From Lineus longissimus (taxonomy: Eukaryota; Nemertea; Pilidiophora; Heteronemertea; Lineidae), in contig NC_088311.1 of the NCBI RefSeq assembly GCF_910592395.1, positions 20,092,501 to 20,156,500 of the forward strand: a stretch of 64,000 nt of DNA, written 5' to 3'. The position numbers and the translations under genes were made by a program. Every line of letters starts with the position of its first letter. Positions within the stretch are counted from its first letter, which is position 1. Shown in pieces: positions 35,364 through 46,499 of the stretch. The notes under the pieces are model-generated. The model ran no database searches, was not told where the DNA came from, and saw nothing but the letters and a program-made list of their open reading frames with translations.

Positions 35364-37990
35364 GCCGGGAAGGGCATCCTACCAAGGATTCCTACACCTG
35401 ACAACACTCAGTCATGCAGGGAAGGGATCCTACAGCGGATATCTACAGCTGCCAACACTCAGTCATGTAGGCAAGGGCATCCTACAGCAGATTCCTACAG
35501 CTGACAACACTCAGTCATGTAGGCAAGGGCATCCTACAGCGGATTCCTACAGCTGACAACACTCAGTCATGTAGGCAAGGGCAACCTACAGCAAATTCCT
35601 ACAGCTGAAAACACTCAGTCATGTAGGCAAGGGCAACCTACAGCAAATTCCTACAGCTGACAACACTCAGTCATGTAGGCAAGGGCATCCTACAGCGGAT
35701 ATCTACAGCTGACAACACTCAGTCATGTAGGCAAGGGCATCCTACAGCAGACAACACACAGTCATGTAGGCAAGGGCATCCTACAGCAGATTCCTACAGC
35801 TGACAACACACAGTCATGTAGGCAAGGGCATCCTACAGCGGATGTCTACAACTAACAACACTCAGTCATGTAGGCAAGGGCATCCTACAGCAGATTCCCA
35901 CAGCTGACAACACACAGTCATGTAGGCAAGGGCAACCTACCGATGATTCCTACAGCTGACAACACTCAGTCATGTAGGCAAGGGCAACATCCTAAAGGGG
36001 ATTCCTACAGCTGACAACACTCAGTCATGTAGGCAAGGGCATCCTACAGCAGACAACACACAGTCATGTAGGCAAGGGCCTCCTACAGCAGACAACACAC
36101 AGTCATGTAGGCAAGGGCATCCTGCAGCGGATGTCTTCAACTGACAACACTCAGTCATGTAGGCAAGGGCATCCTACAGCAGATTCCTACAGCTGACAAC
36201 ACTCAGTCATGTAGGCAAGGCATCCTACAGATGATTCCTACAGCTGACAACACTCAGTCATGTAGGCAAGGGCAACATCCTAAAGGGGATTCCTACATCT
36301 GACAACACTCAGTCATGTAGGCAAGGGCATCATCCTACAGTGGATATCTACAGCTGACAACACTCAGTCATGTAGGCAAGGGCATCATCCTACAGTGGAT
36401 ATCTACAGCTGACAACACTCAGTCATGTAGGCAAGGGCATCCTACAGCGGATATCTACAGCTGACAACACTCAGTCATGTAGGCAAGGGCATCCTACAGC
36501 GGACATCTACAGCTGACAACACTCAGTCATGTAGGCAAGGGCAACATCCTAAAGGGGATTCCTACAGCTGACAACACTCAGTCATGTAGGCAAGGGCATC
36601 CTACAGCGGATATCTATAGGTGACAACACTCAGTCATGTAGGCAAGGGCATCATACAACGGATATCTATAGCTGACAACACTCAGTCATGTAGGCAAGGG
36701 CATCCTACAGCAGATTCCTACAGCTGACAACACACAGTCATGTAGGCAAGGGCATCCTATAGCGGATGTCTACAACTGACAACACTCAGTCATGTAGGCA
36801 AGGGCATCCTACAGCAGATTCCTACAGCTGACAACACTCAGTCATGTAGGCAAGGGCATCCTACAGATGATTCCTACAGCTGACAACACTCAGTCATGTA
36901 GGCAAGGGCATCCTACAGCGGATTCCTACAGCTGACAACACTCAGTCATGTAGGCAAGGTCATCCGACAGCAGATTCCTACACCTGACAACACTCAGTCA
37001 TGTAGGCAAGGGCATCATACAGCGGATATCTACAGCTGACAACACTCAGTCATGTAGGCAAGGGCAACATCCTAAAGGGGATTCCTACAGCTGACAACAC
37101 TCAGTCATGTAGGCAAGGGCATACTACAGCGGATATCTACAGCTGACAACACTCAGTCATGTAGGCAAGGGCATCCTACAGCAGATTCCTACAGCTGACA
37201 ACACTCAGTCATGTAGGCAAGGGCAACCTACAGCAGATTCCTACAGCTGACAACACTCAGTCATGTAGGCAAGGGCATCCTACAGCAGATTCCTACAGCT
37301 GATAACACTCAGTCATGTAGACAAGGGCAACCTACAGCAGATTCCTACAGCTGACAACACTCAGTCATGTAGGCAAGGGCAACCTACAGCGGATATCTAC
37401 AGCTGACAACACTCAGTCATGTAGGCAAGGGCATCCTACAGCGGATATCTACAGCTGACAACACTCAGTCATGTAGGCAAGGGCAACATCCTAAAGGGGA
37501 TTCCTACAGCTGACAACACTCAGTCATGTAGGCGAGGGGAATCATCCTACAGTGGATATCTACAGCTGACAACACTCAGTCATGTAGGCAAGGGCATCCT
37601 ACAGCGGATATCTACAGCTGACAACACTCAGTCATGTAGGCAAGGTCATCCTACAGCAGATTCCTACAGCTGACAACACTCAGTCATGCAGGCAAGGTCA
37701 TCCTACAGCGGATTCCTACAGCTGACAACACACAGTCATGTAGGCAAGGGCATCCTACAGCAGATTCCTACAGCTGACAACACTCAGTCATGCAGGCAAG
37801 GTCATCCTACAGTGGATTCCTACAGCTGACAACACTCAGTCATGTAGGCAAGGGCATCCCACAGTAGATTCCTACACCTGACAACACTCAGTCATGTAGG
37901 CAAGGGCATCCTACAGCGGATTCCTACAGCTGACAACACACAGTCATGCAAGCAAGGGCACCTTACAGCCGATTCCTACTACTGACAACG
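35364..37990 (+). repeat. 52-bp minisatellite/satellite array, about 50 units
   Basis: The unit is CCTACAGCGGATTCCTACAG, CTGACAACACTCAGTCATGT, AGGCAAGGGCAT. Measured successive spacings are 52 bp. Variants include 39-bp units lacking 13 bp (near 35721-35760, 36040 and 36090) and units of about 55 bp carrying CAACATCCTAAAGGGG (35985, 36273, 36542, 37065, 37484). GGATATCTAC and GGATTCCTAC versions alternate. Each unit carries an inverted pair, TGTAGG, nine bases, CCTACA. No transposon is linked to it. Confidence 0.95.
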
Positions 37991-40485
37991 CTTTTAGCAA
38001 GTCGGAGGCACTAGCCATGACACCACCCAGCTCACCACCTCCTTACAGAGTTAATATCTCATTCGATATTATAGCTGGAGGGCATGATATGAATAATCTA
38101 ATCTGATACATTGCCTAGTGATATGTGATGGAGATCACCAATCCTTCAGTGATTTGATTGAATATTTTCATCATATAATCTGGATGCAGGATACTTGCCA
38201 TCCAAACAAGGTGGATGAGTAAGTTGACCGCTGGTTGTTCACAAACCCATGCAAAGAACTCAAGTTGTCCAAAAAATCTGATGCCACTAGTCTCATTACT
38301 GCCTGATCAATTATGTATAAATTACCAATAAAATCTCGTATTATCTCTGCAGCATGGTATCAAAGTGGACACACAAGGTTCGTTAATCATTTAAGATGAT
38401 AATCAATGGCCAGCATCTCTTAATTGATCGATGCCCATTCCTCGAGATTATGCACAGGGATGAATAAGAAAATCAGCGGATCAGTGTTTTAATGTAATTG
38501 GAGATGCTGATGTCTTTTATAGATTTGACCGATATCATCTTTAAAGCGGCCACCATGATACTGTATGACAGGTGAAAAAAAAATTTAGAAACCCCATTCG
38601 AGTTGAGCTTTGCAAATGGTTCTGTTTTGCAACTATTTTTGTAATCAAAATGCATAATTCATTTCTTTAAACGAGTCTGCTTTATGCATACATGTAGCAT
38701 GCCACTGGGACATTTTTAAAATGTGCCTGAGCAGATGAAATCTTGCCAAATCATGTCTTGCACTTAACTGATTAAACTGTTGAGGATTTGTATGAGCGCA
38801 TAGTTTTATACTCCTTGAGACATTGGTTTTGGTGGCAAAATATCGGTGTTGCGGGAAGTTTAATGGGATGTGGTAATAAATTGTGCCTCATTTTGTGCAT
38901 CCCCATGCCTAAGTTTTTACCTCGAATGCTACATCAAATATAGAAGCCGATGAACCTGATATAATTTGTAACTGGCAAGAATTGGCTAATGAATTTAAGG
39001 CTTGTTTATAAAATATATCAGGCTCACAGACTCCAAATCTTCTCCTGTAACCCTGATTCTGTGGTAAAAATTCATTCATGGTTTGAGACTTCTCTTGCCC
39101 AATGTAGACAAATTTCAAGGACTCCAAAGCTTCTTCTGCATGCCCGATTCACTGTTAATGGAACATGGATTGTCTTGTCCAATGCCGACATCACACATTT
39201 TTTGATACAATGATGCTCGACAGGTCATCAGGAGAGACCCTCTCCCCGGCATCGTCTACGCACACATTAAGATCACCAAGTATGCGTGTTTGCCATCCCT
39301 TCATGATTCTGAATCTGCCTCGTGGGCTCGGTGACCTGATCATGTCAGTTTTTGAGGATTAGCCAAGATCGAAACAGACACTTGAGCAAGCCTATTCTGA
39401 TAAGATGCATCCAAGATCCTGAGACCTGTTCTCCTCCTTGATAATTGCCTTAACTATGGCAGTAATCTATCTAATGCCAATTATGAAAGCACAACAGATT
39501 CTCCCTAAACCAATTAGTGGGAAAAGATTGGGCTTGAGACCATGCTGTTATGGATGGTGGTTGGATTAACCGCTAAAAAAATATCAGCACTGATCGCTTT
39601 TTGATCGAAATTATCCCCGACAGCAATCTCTTATCCTTTGACGAGAGAGTCAAGCAAAAACCATCGATATAAGATGAAGATGGCGCCGCAAGCAAATAGA
39701 GGACTTTTAACCGATTCCTACAACATAAGCCAATATTCTCTGATGCATTGCTGGCATACACCATCAGAAACGCGTCACTTTAACTCAACATGCTCAAGGA
39801 ATGATGGTTTGGTCGGCTTGGGTAGAGAGGATTAGCCTGTTTGGCGTGACAGAAGAATCTGGAGGACAAAGCCGCATGGTGGTTTTCGTGTGGGAGGATG
39901 CCGTCGAAATAAACATTATTCAGAGCTGCATGAACGAGGAGAACTTTTGGTGCAACCCTTTCAACAGAAATCATAAGGTGCTGCTGTGGGTTTCTTGGAG
40001 CGCCAAGTCAAAGAATGAAGGGGGCGCCAAAAAAAGGCTACAAAGAATTGTACCCTTTTTGAGCTTTTGAAAAATCTTGAAGACTTTTCAGCCAACACAG
40101 ATAAGCACCCCATTGAGATTTAGAAGGAAACTTTTCAACAAACTCAAAAACCTGTACCCCATTGGTTTACTGAATTTGAAAATTTTAAGTTATGTTAATA
40201 CGTGAATATCAATTGCAACGATGCCAATGTTTCAGCAAATTTGTGTGCATAACAACTGCACTACGGCATTGTACATTGTCTGCAGTTCTTTCATCCTGAG
40301 CAACAAGTATACCAGTTGTGTAAGAATGTATGTTGCTTTCTCCCTTCTCGTTGCAACCCTCTTGGTACAATCAATCATGTTTATTGGGCCAATTTCATTG
40401 AGCATGAGATGTGATATTGGCAAACGTGTTACCAATGACAAGCAGTTTCCACTGTGGGATCTTCAAAAGCCTCTCTTTTACATTA

Positions 40486-40575
40486 CACAACAACAACAGC
40501 AGCAACAGCAACAGCAAACGCAGCAGCAGCAGCAGCAGCAGCAACAGCAACAACAATAACAACAACAACAACAAC
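40486..40575 (+). repeat. Interrupted CAG/CAA triplet repeat
   Basis: Mixed CAA and CAG triplets, with the longest pure stretch being seven or so CAG, interrupted by ACG and TAA triplets. It lies in an intron with respect to the PDZ gene. The plus-strand frame would be polyglutamine, but nothing supports translation. Confidence 0.9.
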
Positions 40576-41827
40576 TTACAATCACATTCCATCGAGCTAT
40601 CCCCTTTTTCTAACTCCATATTCTCGAGAGTCCCCATGGTGAAGAATAATCCAACAATCTAAAGCGAGCTAATCACAAAAGGTCATACCCTCTCCATCCA
40701 TAACATACAGTCACTTATAACCAGATCAATATCGGAGAAGAATTTAATTTTGAACTCCTTTATATCCTAAAATTAGATCTTCACTCTCGAACAGTCTTAA
40801 AAGAATATTTCAGACCAATCTCTAGCATTCTGACTCTGGCATGACTGACTCCCAAGATGCCCTAGGAAATATAAATCAATCAGGAGACGATAATATAAGT
40901 GAGTCTTCGACGGTGCGTCCGTCCGTATTCTGGGATGTAATTTGTTTTTCTACTGCATGGCAAGCTAAGACGGAAGAGCGCGTCGACGGGACCGTTCAGT
41001 GGATCATATTATGCACAGGACGTGTCAGTTGTTCATATTGGTGAGAATATTATGGCTGTAGTGGGTTTGTTATTACCTATGACAACATCATGTACAATAT
41101 TTTTTTGTTCGTCTTTTACAGAAAGATTGTTTGCTCGCAATGGTGTAGTGGCCCTATGAATCTTCTAGGGGGGCAATCACTCTTCTACCTTTCAGGAAGA
41201 AGAAAATCTGTTTGAGAACAGAGAATTAACAGCTTTCAGGGCTGCATAAACATTTCTTTCAGGGCAGTATATGGAGGGGGAGGCAGGAGGGGTAGCTGCC
41301 CCCACCCAGATATTGCGAAAAAGTTTGGTTTTTTTTGCAGATTTGGGCTGTTTTGGTACTACAAATGGTGTTCTTCCCAATCAAACATATGGCCGAACTT
41401 CTCCTGATAATGAAGTTTCTCCTGTAGGTTTCTCCCTGGGAAGCTTTTCCCTTAATACTGAAAGCATCCCAAACAATGCGTATTGCATGACCACTGCTTG
41501 GCATCGTGACATGGCATAAGTCTTCCTTCTGACAACTGTATACAACTTCAGTGCACATCAGCCAAGGCAAGAGATGGGAATCCTCACTGCTGGAATCCCT
41601 AAAACTCCAAACATCAATCCAATTAACTAATGCATCTAGATGGAACACCAGAAGGAGACACAGTCATTAAATTCTACTCCGTATATTTCTTTAGGTTTTG
41701 TTGTTTTTAGTCTGGATCAAAGCAGCCAAGATGTAGAGAATGCCAGGAGTTGTGGGTTCAGATCTTTGCTCATTAGAGTTTGAAGGTTACGTGACATGCA
41801 TGACAGCAACTCATCTACGCAACCATA

Positions 41828-41995
41828 ACTGCTTCTAAGTCGGGTGAATTATAGGATACGCTCATTGAGGAAACACCCATAAAACTGCTTCTCAGTTGGG
41901 AGGATTATAGAATAGGTTCAGTCGGAAAGTACATTGTACCCATACCAGCATTGCTTCTCAGTTGAGAGGATTATAGAATAGGTTTACTCTGAAAA
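41828..41995 (+). repeat. Three-copy tandem repeat of 56-66 bp
   Basis: ACTGCTTCTAAGTCGGGTGA, ACTGCTTCTCAGTTGGGAGG and ATTGCTTCTCAGTTGAGAGG begin at 41828, 41884 and 41950, each followed by ATTATAG(A/G)ATA. Confidence 0.75.
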
Positions 41996-42388
41996 TATCA
42001 TGTCACAATCAAAGACCTTTAAAATCCTATATTGATATAGCAACAGTGGCACTGTGTCGAAGTCTTGGACCACCACTGCCACAAGAGAATTAAAATTCTA
42101 CATTACAAAGGTTTTTTAACAGTTATGTCTAAAGACCTCTGTGACACATTGTAGCTGAAATTCACCTCTGTATGCCCTCTTCACACGCACCTCAGCAACC
42201 ACCTCACATCACCCACGCGATCCAATCAATCACAGCAATAAATACTAGAAGTCACCTCAGAGTCAGAATTATGATTTATTGCCACCGGAAGGGAAAAATA
42301 ATTACATCGTAATTGACATCCGCTAGTTCCTTTATTCTGGGACTATCTGACTCGTCATCATCACAGAAGAAGCTTCATGGCCTATTGG

Positions 42389-42732
42389 TTAAAGGGAACT
42401 GAAACCGCCAAGCCAGTTCGTATGACCTCGTTTTCATTTCCCGCGTATCGGGTGATCAGAACGAGGCATGAATGAAACATGGCGCCTATCTGTCAATTAT
42501 TGAGTGATGTCACTACTATGGAATTTACTACGAAAACTCATGAATGAAAGATCGCATGACTCACGTGATTCTCACATGATTCTCAATAATAACAAATTGA
42601 ACTGCGCATGCTCGGGCACTGGGGGGCGGAGCTACAAATCTGAACTCGAATAGGAAGTTGGAAGTTTGACTTTCTCGGGCGGTGAAAGTCGAAAAGTTGA
42701 ATAAATCGCTCGGCGGTTCCAGTTCCCTTTAA
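42389..42732. mobile_element. 336-bp MITE with TTAA target duplication
   Basis: TTAA at 42389-42392 and 42729-42732 flanks an element starting AGGGAACTGAAACCGCC and ending in the reverse complement of AGGGAACTGGAACCGCC; the 21-bp termini differ at two positions. TTAA duplication points to piggyBac-type mobilisation. The termini differ from those of 5601-6132, so two families used this target in one window. No transposase remnant was recognised inside. Confidence 0.8.
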
Positions 42733-42969
42733 CAGAGCTGGCTGCCATGCAATAGGTGATCAGCTAAAAATTGAATACACTTAGATATATGCATTTGTAT
42801 GGACAATTCCTGGTTATTCTATCAACGACCTGTTCATCATTTCTCGTTACAGGGAGAGGTACTACTAGATAACTTCCCTGTCCAAAACCAACCACAAAAA
42901 CCAAAACTAGGCCAGATCATCAAATTGGCATAAATCATGATCTGGGTACTGACATCCGTGAGGAAGGGC

Positions 42970-43375
42970 AGGTCAATCAGGTTGAAACTTCCATTACCGG
43001 TAATAGTTCTAATCAAACACCCGTCATCACAGCAAGAACCCATCACGTTGATGAGACAGAGACGGGAAGACATGGTATCATTCAGAACCGCCTATCCTTG
43101 AACTGTTAATATGATCTTATCTTAGAGGCTGATACTCCTAGCCAGTTAAGACAAAATTATCTGGGTTCAATCATCATCTCATCACTGAGACATGTAGTCC
43201 TCGACACTATAAAGCTAAAGATTGGTTGGCTGAACGCTTCAATTTCCTAACAAATGGGTATCTATGGTCATCCCTGAGGGGGAGAAGGTCAATCCAGTTG
43301 AAACTTCCATCAACTGCAATAGTTCTAATCATATACCCCGACATCACAGCATGGCCCCATCTTTCTGATGAGAAA
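42970..43375 (+). repeat. Diverged direct duplication
   Basis: 42971-43060 and 43288-43378 share GGTCAATC, GTTGAAACTTCCAT, AATAGTTCTAATCA, CATCACAGCA and GATGAGA in the same order, about 317 bp apart. No coding meaning was found. Confidence 0.65.
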
Positions 43376-43910
43376 GGGATGGCTAGACAAGGGCCATCAC
43401 AGCATGCACTTCACAAGATTGATCTAGAATAAGGGGAGGACTACCTCTGAAGGCAAATGACATTAGAAATCTTCAATATCCGGCACATTTCCGAGTCTCA
43501 GAAATTTGAAATTGCTCTGCACCAGCCCAGGACCTAAATTCAACTAACAGCTGTCACTGGTTTGGTTTTCTATCAGTCTTCTGTTCTCCTAAACAGATTT
43601 TCAAGAAGGCTCAAAGGTCATGCAAAATTCACTTTAATTTCCATCCTACAGCGATAGCATTCAAAACGCTCTCAATACTAACCATAATGGCCACATAAAT
43701 CGTTCTCTAATAGCCAATATTTCCCAAAAGGTATAGCGCTAATTTTGTTAGCAGAAAATATGGTCTTAGGCCATTAATCTGCTGTAATTAGCTTCACATT
43801 AACGTGATACCTGTGATGAGTAATTAAGCTTCTAATTGACTTATCCTCATTAACGAAAGAGGCTGCAGACACATAAATCTTGGGTAACAGACCATAAGAT
43901 GAGCACTATA

Positions 43911-43934
43911 CACACACACACACACGCACACACA
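43911..43934 (+). repeat. CA dinucleotide repeat
   Basis: About 12 CA units with one CG interruption. Confidence 0.9.
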
Positions 43935-44445
43935 ACAATACATTCATCCCTTGCGTCCCGAGAGATCATGTTGCCATCTATAAGGATGGGAGTCAACTGG
44001 TATCAGATAGCTTCTCTTGTACATTTCACTACCAGCTGAGGATCCTGATATATCTTAGGCTATAGCACTGTTGGCTACCAGGCAATATGGCCCGAGCTTA
44101 ATCAAGGGAAGAACCCAGGATTGTTCTTCTGGACGAACTGGCGTGGCTTTCGAGGAACTAAAATTCCAGGCTTTCACAGTCCTCTGGATGAGACTTAGAA
44201 CTGAGGTTCCTTGTATCTGGTGTCTAGGACAGGGCAAGCCAGAGACCCAACAAAGTGAGAAACATGAGAAGCTTACGTCTGACTCTACTGCTGGCAGAAG
44301 ACTCTAAGCAGTGGTTTGTGGGGCGACTATTTCAACCTCCAACAACACGCAATGTCAGGAGTCGGTGATGGCAATTGGTAAGTGCCCCATTAATTTGTCT
44401 AAAAGGAATCCACTATACAAAATCAAAGCGATGAATGATACTTAC

Positions 44446-44550
44446 TGAAGTCTTCACCAGAGAGGAGGTCAATGTCATCAAGGTTCACGTTTCCGGCCGT
44501 TGCATCTAACTCATCATCGCCATTGAACGAGGGCGCCAGACTCGCTTGAG
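44446..44550 (-). CDS. MPDZ: MPDZ/PATJ-like exon: acidic linker between PDZ3 and PDZ4
   Basis: A 105-nt exon, acceptor TATCTTTTCAG, donor GTAAGTATC. With the carried base it reads AQASLAPSFNGDDELDATAG, then NVNLDDIDLLSGEDF. The acidic run just before the KWQEI lead-in of PDZ4 is typical linker composition. Phase 1 at both ends joins perfectly to its neighbours. No motif is recognised. Confidence 0.9.
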
Positions 44551-44708
44551 CTGAAAAGATAATAAACATACACCATTGTTCAGAATAGAAATTAGAGCAA
44601 AGTGCATTTCACAAGGAAGGCAACAATCTGATCACACAACTGATTCAAAAAGAATCTTTGTTTTAGATTTCATGACACTGATTGTAACGCATTGATCGAA
44701 TAGCATGA

Positions 44709-44763
44709 CATCACCAATCCGAGCGATCTCGAGTTTGACAATCTGACCAGTCTTCTTCAGGAC
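44709..44763 (-). pseudogene. Intronic partial copy of the PDZ3 3' exon
   Basis: Immediately after the donor, the minus strand reads AAGTCCTGAAGAAGACTGGT and on. This parallels GAAGTCCTCAAAAAGACCGA inside the exon (about 37 of 46 bases match). In the matching frame it encodes VLKKTGQIVKLEIAR against VLKKTDLVVKLKLAR in the exon. The frame stays open for about 44 codons. It has no acceptor of its own. The exon donor GTAAGTCC overlaps the first bases of the copy. Confidence 0.8.
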
Positions 44764-44767
44764 TTAC

Positions 44768-44903
44768 CTGTGTAATGCTGGAGCTGCTCATACTTGGGTC
44801 CCCGATGATACCGAGCGAGCTTGAGTTTGACGACCAGATCGGTCTTTTTGAGGACTTCGACTGCTTGGTGATTGGTAAACCCATCCAGGCTCTGATCATC
44901 AAC
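44768..44903 (-). CDS. MPDZ: MPDZ/PATJ-like exon: C-terminal part of PDZ3
   Basis: A 136-nt exon, acceptor CTTTTCTCAG, donor GTAAGTCC. It encodes VDDQSLDGFTNHQAVEVLKK, TDLVVKLKLAR and a short tail YHRGPKYEQLQHYT. FTNHQAVEVL is the alpha-B helix and VKLKLAR the last beta strand of PDZ3. Phase 0 in, phase 1 out. The turn TDLV differs from the TGQ that I recall in vertebrate MPDZ, while the downstream intronic copy (44709-44763) does have TGQ. Confidence 0.96.
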
Positions 44904-45262
44904 CTGAGAAAAGAATTTAGAAGGTGACACCCCTTCATTTATCATGTTTTTGTGAAGAGATTCATGACAAAACACGTAAAATAATGCATAACATTAATGA
45001 TGCTGCCATCTATCTATGAAGTTGTGGCTTCTCCATTTCCTTCGTACTTCCATCTCCAGGTTGCTTGGTAAACTAATCCTCTACTGGTAAAACTTATATT
45101 AGACACAACATATTTTTTCAGCACACGAGAAAAACATAACGATGAATAACCGAAGGCCGAAGTTTCATCTTTGAAACAAAATACCAGTATCAGCTATGAT
45201 GAAAACAAAATGTTTAAAAAAATTTCTTTCGGCTTTGAAATCCGATAGGATGAAAAACATAC

Positions 45263-45351
45263 CGCTATTATTTGGTCGTTGACGTTAATTTTCCCGTCGG
45301 TATCAGCTGCACTTCCTTCTGCGACGCTCTTCACGAAAATACCTGATAGTT
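45263..45351 (-). CDS. MPDZ: MPDZ/PATJ-like exon: middle of PDZ3
   Basis: An 89-nt exon, acceptor TTTCATCCTTCAG, donor GTATGTTT. With one carried base it encodes [20 protein letters not shown], then [10 protein letters not shown]: beta-C through beta-D of PDZ3 with the SGIFVKSV signature. The usual GDQII is NDQII here, a substitution of the glycine that normally starts this turn. Phase 1 in, phase 0 out. Confidence 0.96.
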
Positions 45352-45749
45352 CTGAAGGATGAAACAATAGAGGATTATAACAAGAGGCCCAAGGGCCTGG
45401 CGCTCAGCTGAAATATATGGTCATGGAAAGTACCCGATAGATCTCTTTCAACCTCAGTTTTGTCAATATATCAGGCAAACATACCGAAGTAAAAAGACTT
45501 TTAAATGGTGACAAATATGCCACTTATTAGTCAAATCTAAGTGCCTGAGCCAGGCTGACCTTGAAAAGTAGGTCAAATAGAAAGCCCATGTGATATCATG
45601 TAAAGGAGACTTATTGTACACCAACCATAAAATTGATGTCACTCTGGATACAGCAAAGGCTTTAAAATAGAAAAAAAAACCAAGATGGCCGCCCACCAAA
45701 TTATTCAAAGAAGTAAAGAAAATGTATTTACAAGTGAAAAAAGTAAAAA

Positions 45750-45800
45750 TTAAAAAAAAAAAAAATTGACCCGAAGTGGGATTGGAACCCACAACCTTCA
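45750..45800 (-). mobile_element. tRNA 3'-half-like fragment
   Basis: The minus strand reads GTGGGTTCCAATCCCAC, a perfect five-base-pair T arm with box B, then TTCGGGTCAA and a T run. There is no matching 5' half, so it is not a tRNA gene; it is a SINE or tRNA-pseudogene fragment. Confidence 0.55.
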
Positions 45801-46136
45801 GAGTCATACAAGAGCGGGAAATTCAAATCAAGCTTAAACTAGGTCAACACAGATTTTGGCTCAGTAACGCCAACTGGTAGTATCAATCAAAACTACTCTT
45901 AGTAGTTTCAAGACCTACATGCATGCGGTCCTTTTCAACTTTATTTCAAGCTTCTATCTGCTTGAATAAAGCGCCAAAAAATTGTTTTGTGATTTAGGCT
46001 TTTTGCCCCCTGGTGGCCAAACTGTTAATCCTGCCGGACCCACACTTGGTCTATTCAGGAGTCCTGAAGGGTCTAAATGGCTTATAGGGAAAATCTATCG
46101 CCTATCCGCCATAGTTTTGAAACGTGCCTGTTTAAC

Positions 46137-46137
46137 G

Positions 46138-46171
<34 letters not shown>
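46137..46171 (+). repeat. GACA tetranucleotide repeat
   Basis: About nine GACA units, flanked by ACGGACA on both sides. Confidence 0.9.
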
Positions 46172-46172
<1 letters not shown>

Positions 46173-46481
46173 GGACATTCATTCTACCATTTACTCATAT
46201 GAATAGCTCAGCTTGTCAGCTGAGCTAAAAAGGGTGGTCACAAATAATGAGACATATCCATCAACATTCAGGGCCGGGTTGTTCAAAAGCACAAAGGTCA
46301 CGTTATCCTTAACGGTTATGCTAAGTATCCTTAAGGACGTTATATCTTCCAGTTAAAACCATTAAAAGAATCAGCCGAGAATAGAAAATTCTTCATCGGA
46401 GAAATAATGCCAAATCTGCTTCCAAGCAATTGGTATAAATACAACTTGTGTACAAATCAAGAAAAAACAATAATGAAAAGG

Positions 46482-46499
46482 CTCTCTCTCTCTCTCTCT
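46482..46499 (+). repeat. CT dinucleotide repeat
   Basis: Nine uninterrupted CT units followed by GCCTGG. Confidence 0.9.

Larger units (their letters stand above)
33904..44445. other. 10.5 kb intron holding a 52-bp satellite, microsatellites and a MITE
   Basis: Listed separately: G14 run (34505-34518), GTTGCAGGT-family copy (34560-34700), 52-bp array (35364-37990), CAG/CAA tract (40486-40575), three-copy repeat (41828-41995), TTAA-flanked MITE (42389-42732), two-copy duplication (42970-43375) and CA repeat (43911-43934). No exon was recognised on either strand. Confidence 0.7.
45379..46226 (+). mobile_element. Non-autonomous dispersed element with palindromic ends
   Basis: The left end AACAAGAGGCCCAAGGGCCT then GGCGCTCAGCTGAAAT is shared with 705-740. 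The right limit is taken at the hairpin AGCTCAGC, TTGTCA, GCTGAGCT (46205-46226), which resembles the CAGCTGA at the left. Inside are a tRNA-like fragment followed by poly(T) on the minus strand (45750-45800) and a GACA microsatellite (46137-46171). No transposase is seen. Treating these parts as one element is inference. Confidence 0.5.

Noticed and set aside
35251-35556. 101-codon frame running into the 52-bp array
   Set aside because: 52 is not a multiple of three and the frame closes within a few units; not a repeat protein.
35364-37990. CRISPR-like array
   Set aside because: Units are contiguous with no unique spacers, and the DNA is eukaryotic.
40221-40559. Plus-strand frame ending in polyglutamine
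   Set aside because: The glutamines come from an intronic CAG/CAA microsatellite; no gene evidence surrounds it.
41259-41648. 129-codon minus-strand frame
   Set aside because: No recognisable domain; its end overlaps transposon-like low-complexity sequence (GGGGSYPSC-like).
45750-45800. Functional tRNA gene on the minus strand
   Set aside because: A perfect T arm and box B are present, but the 5' acceptor strand, D arm and anticodon arm are not.
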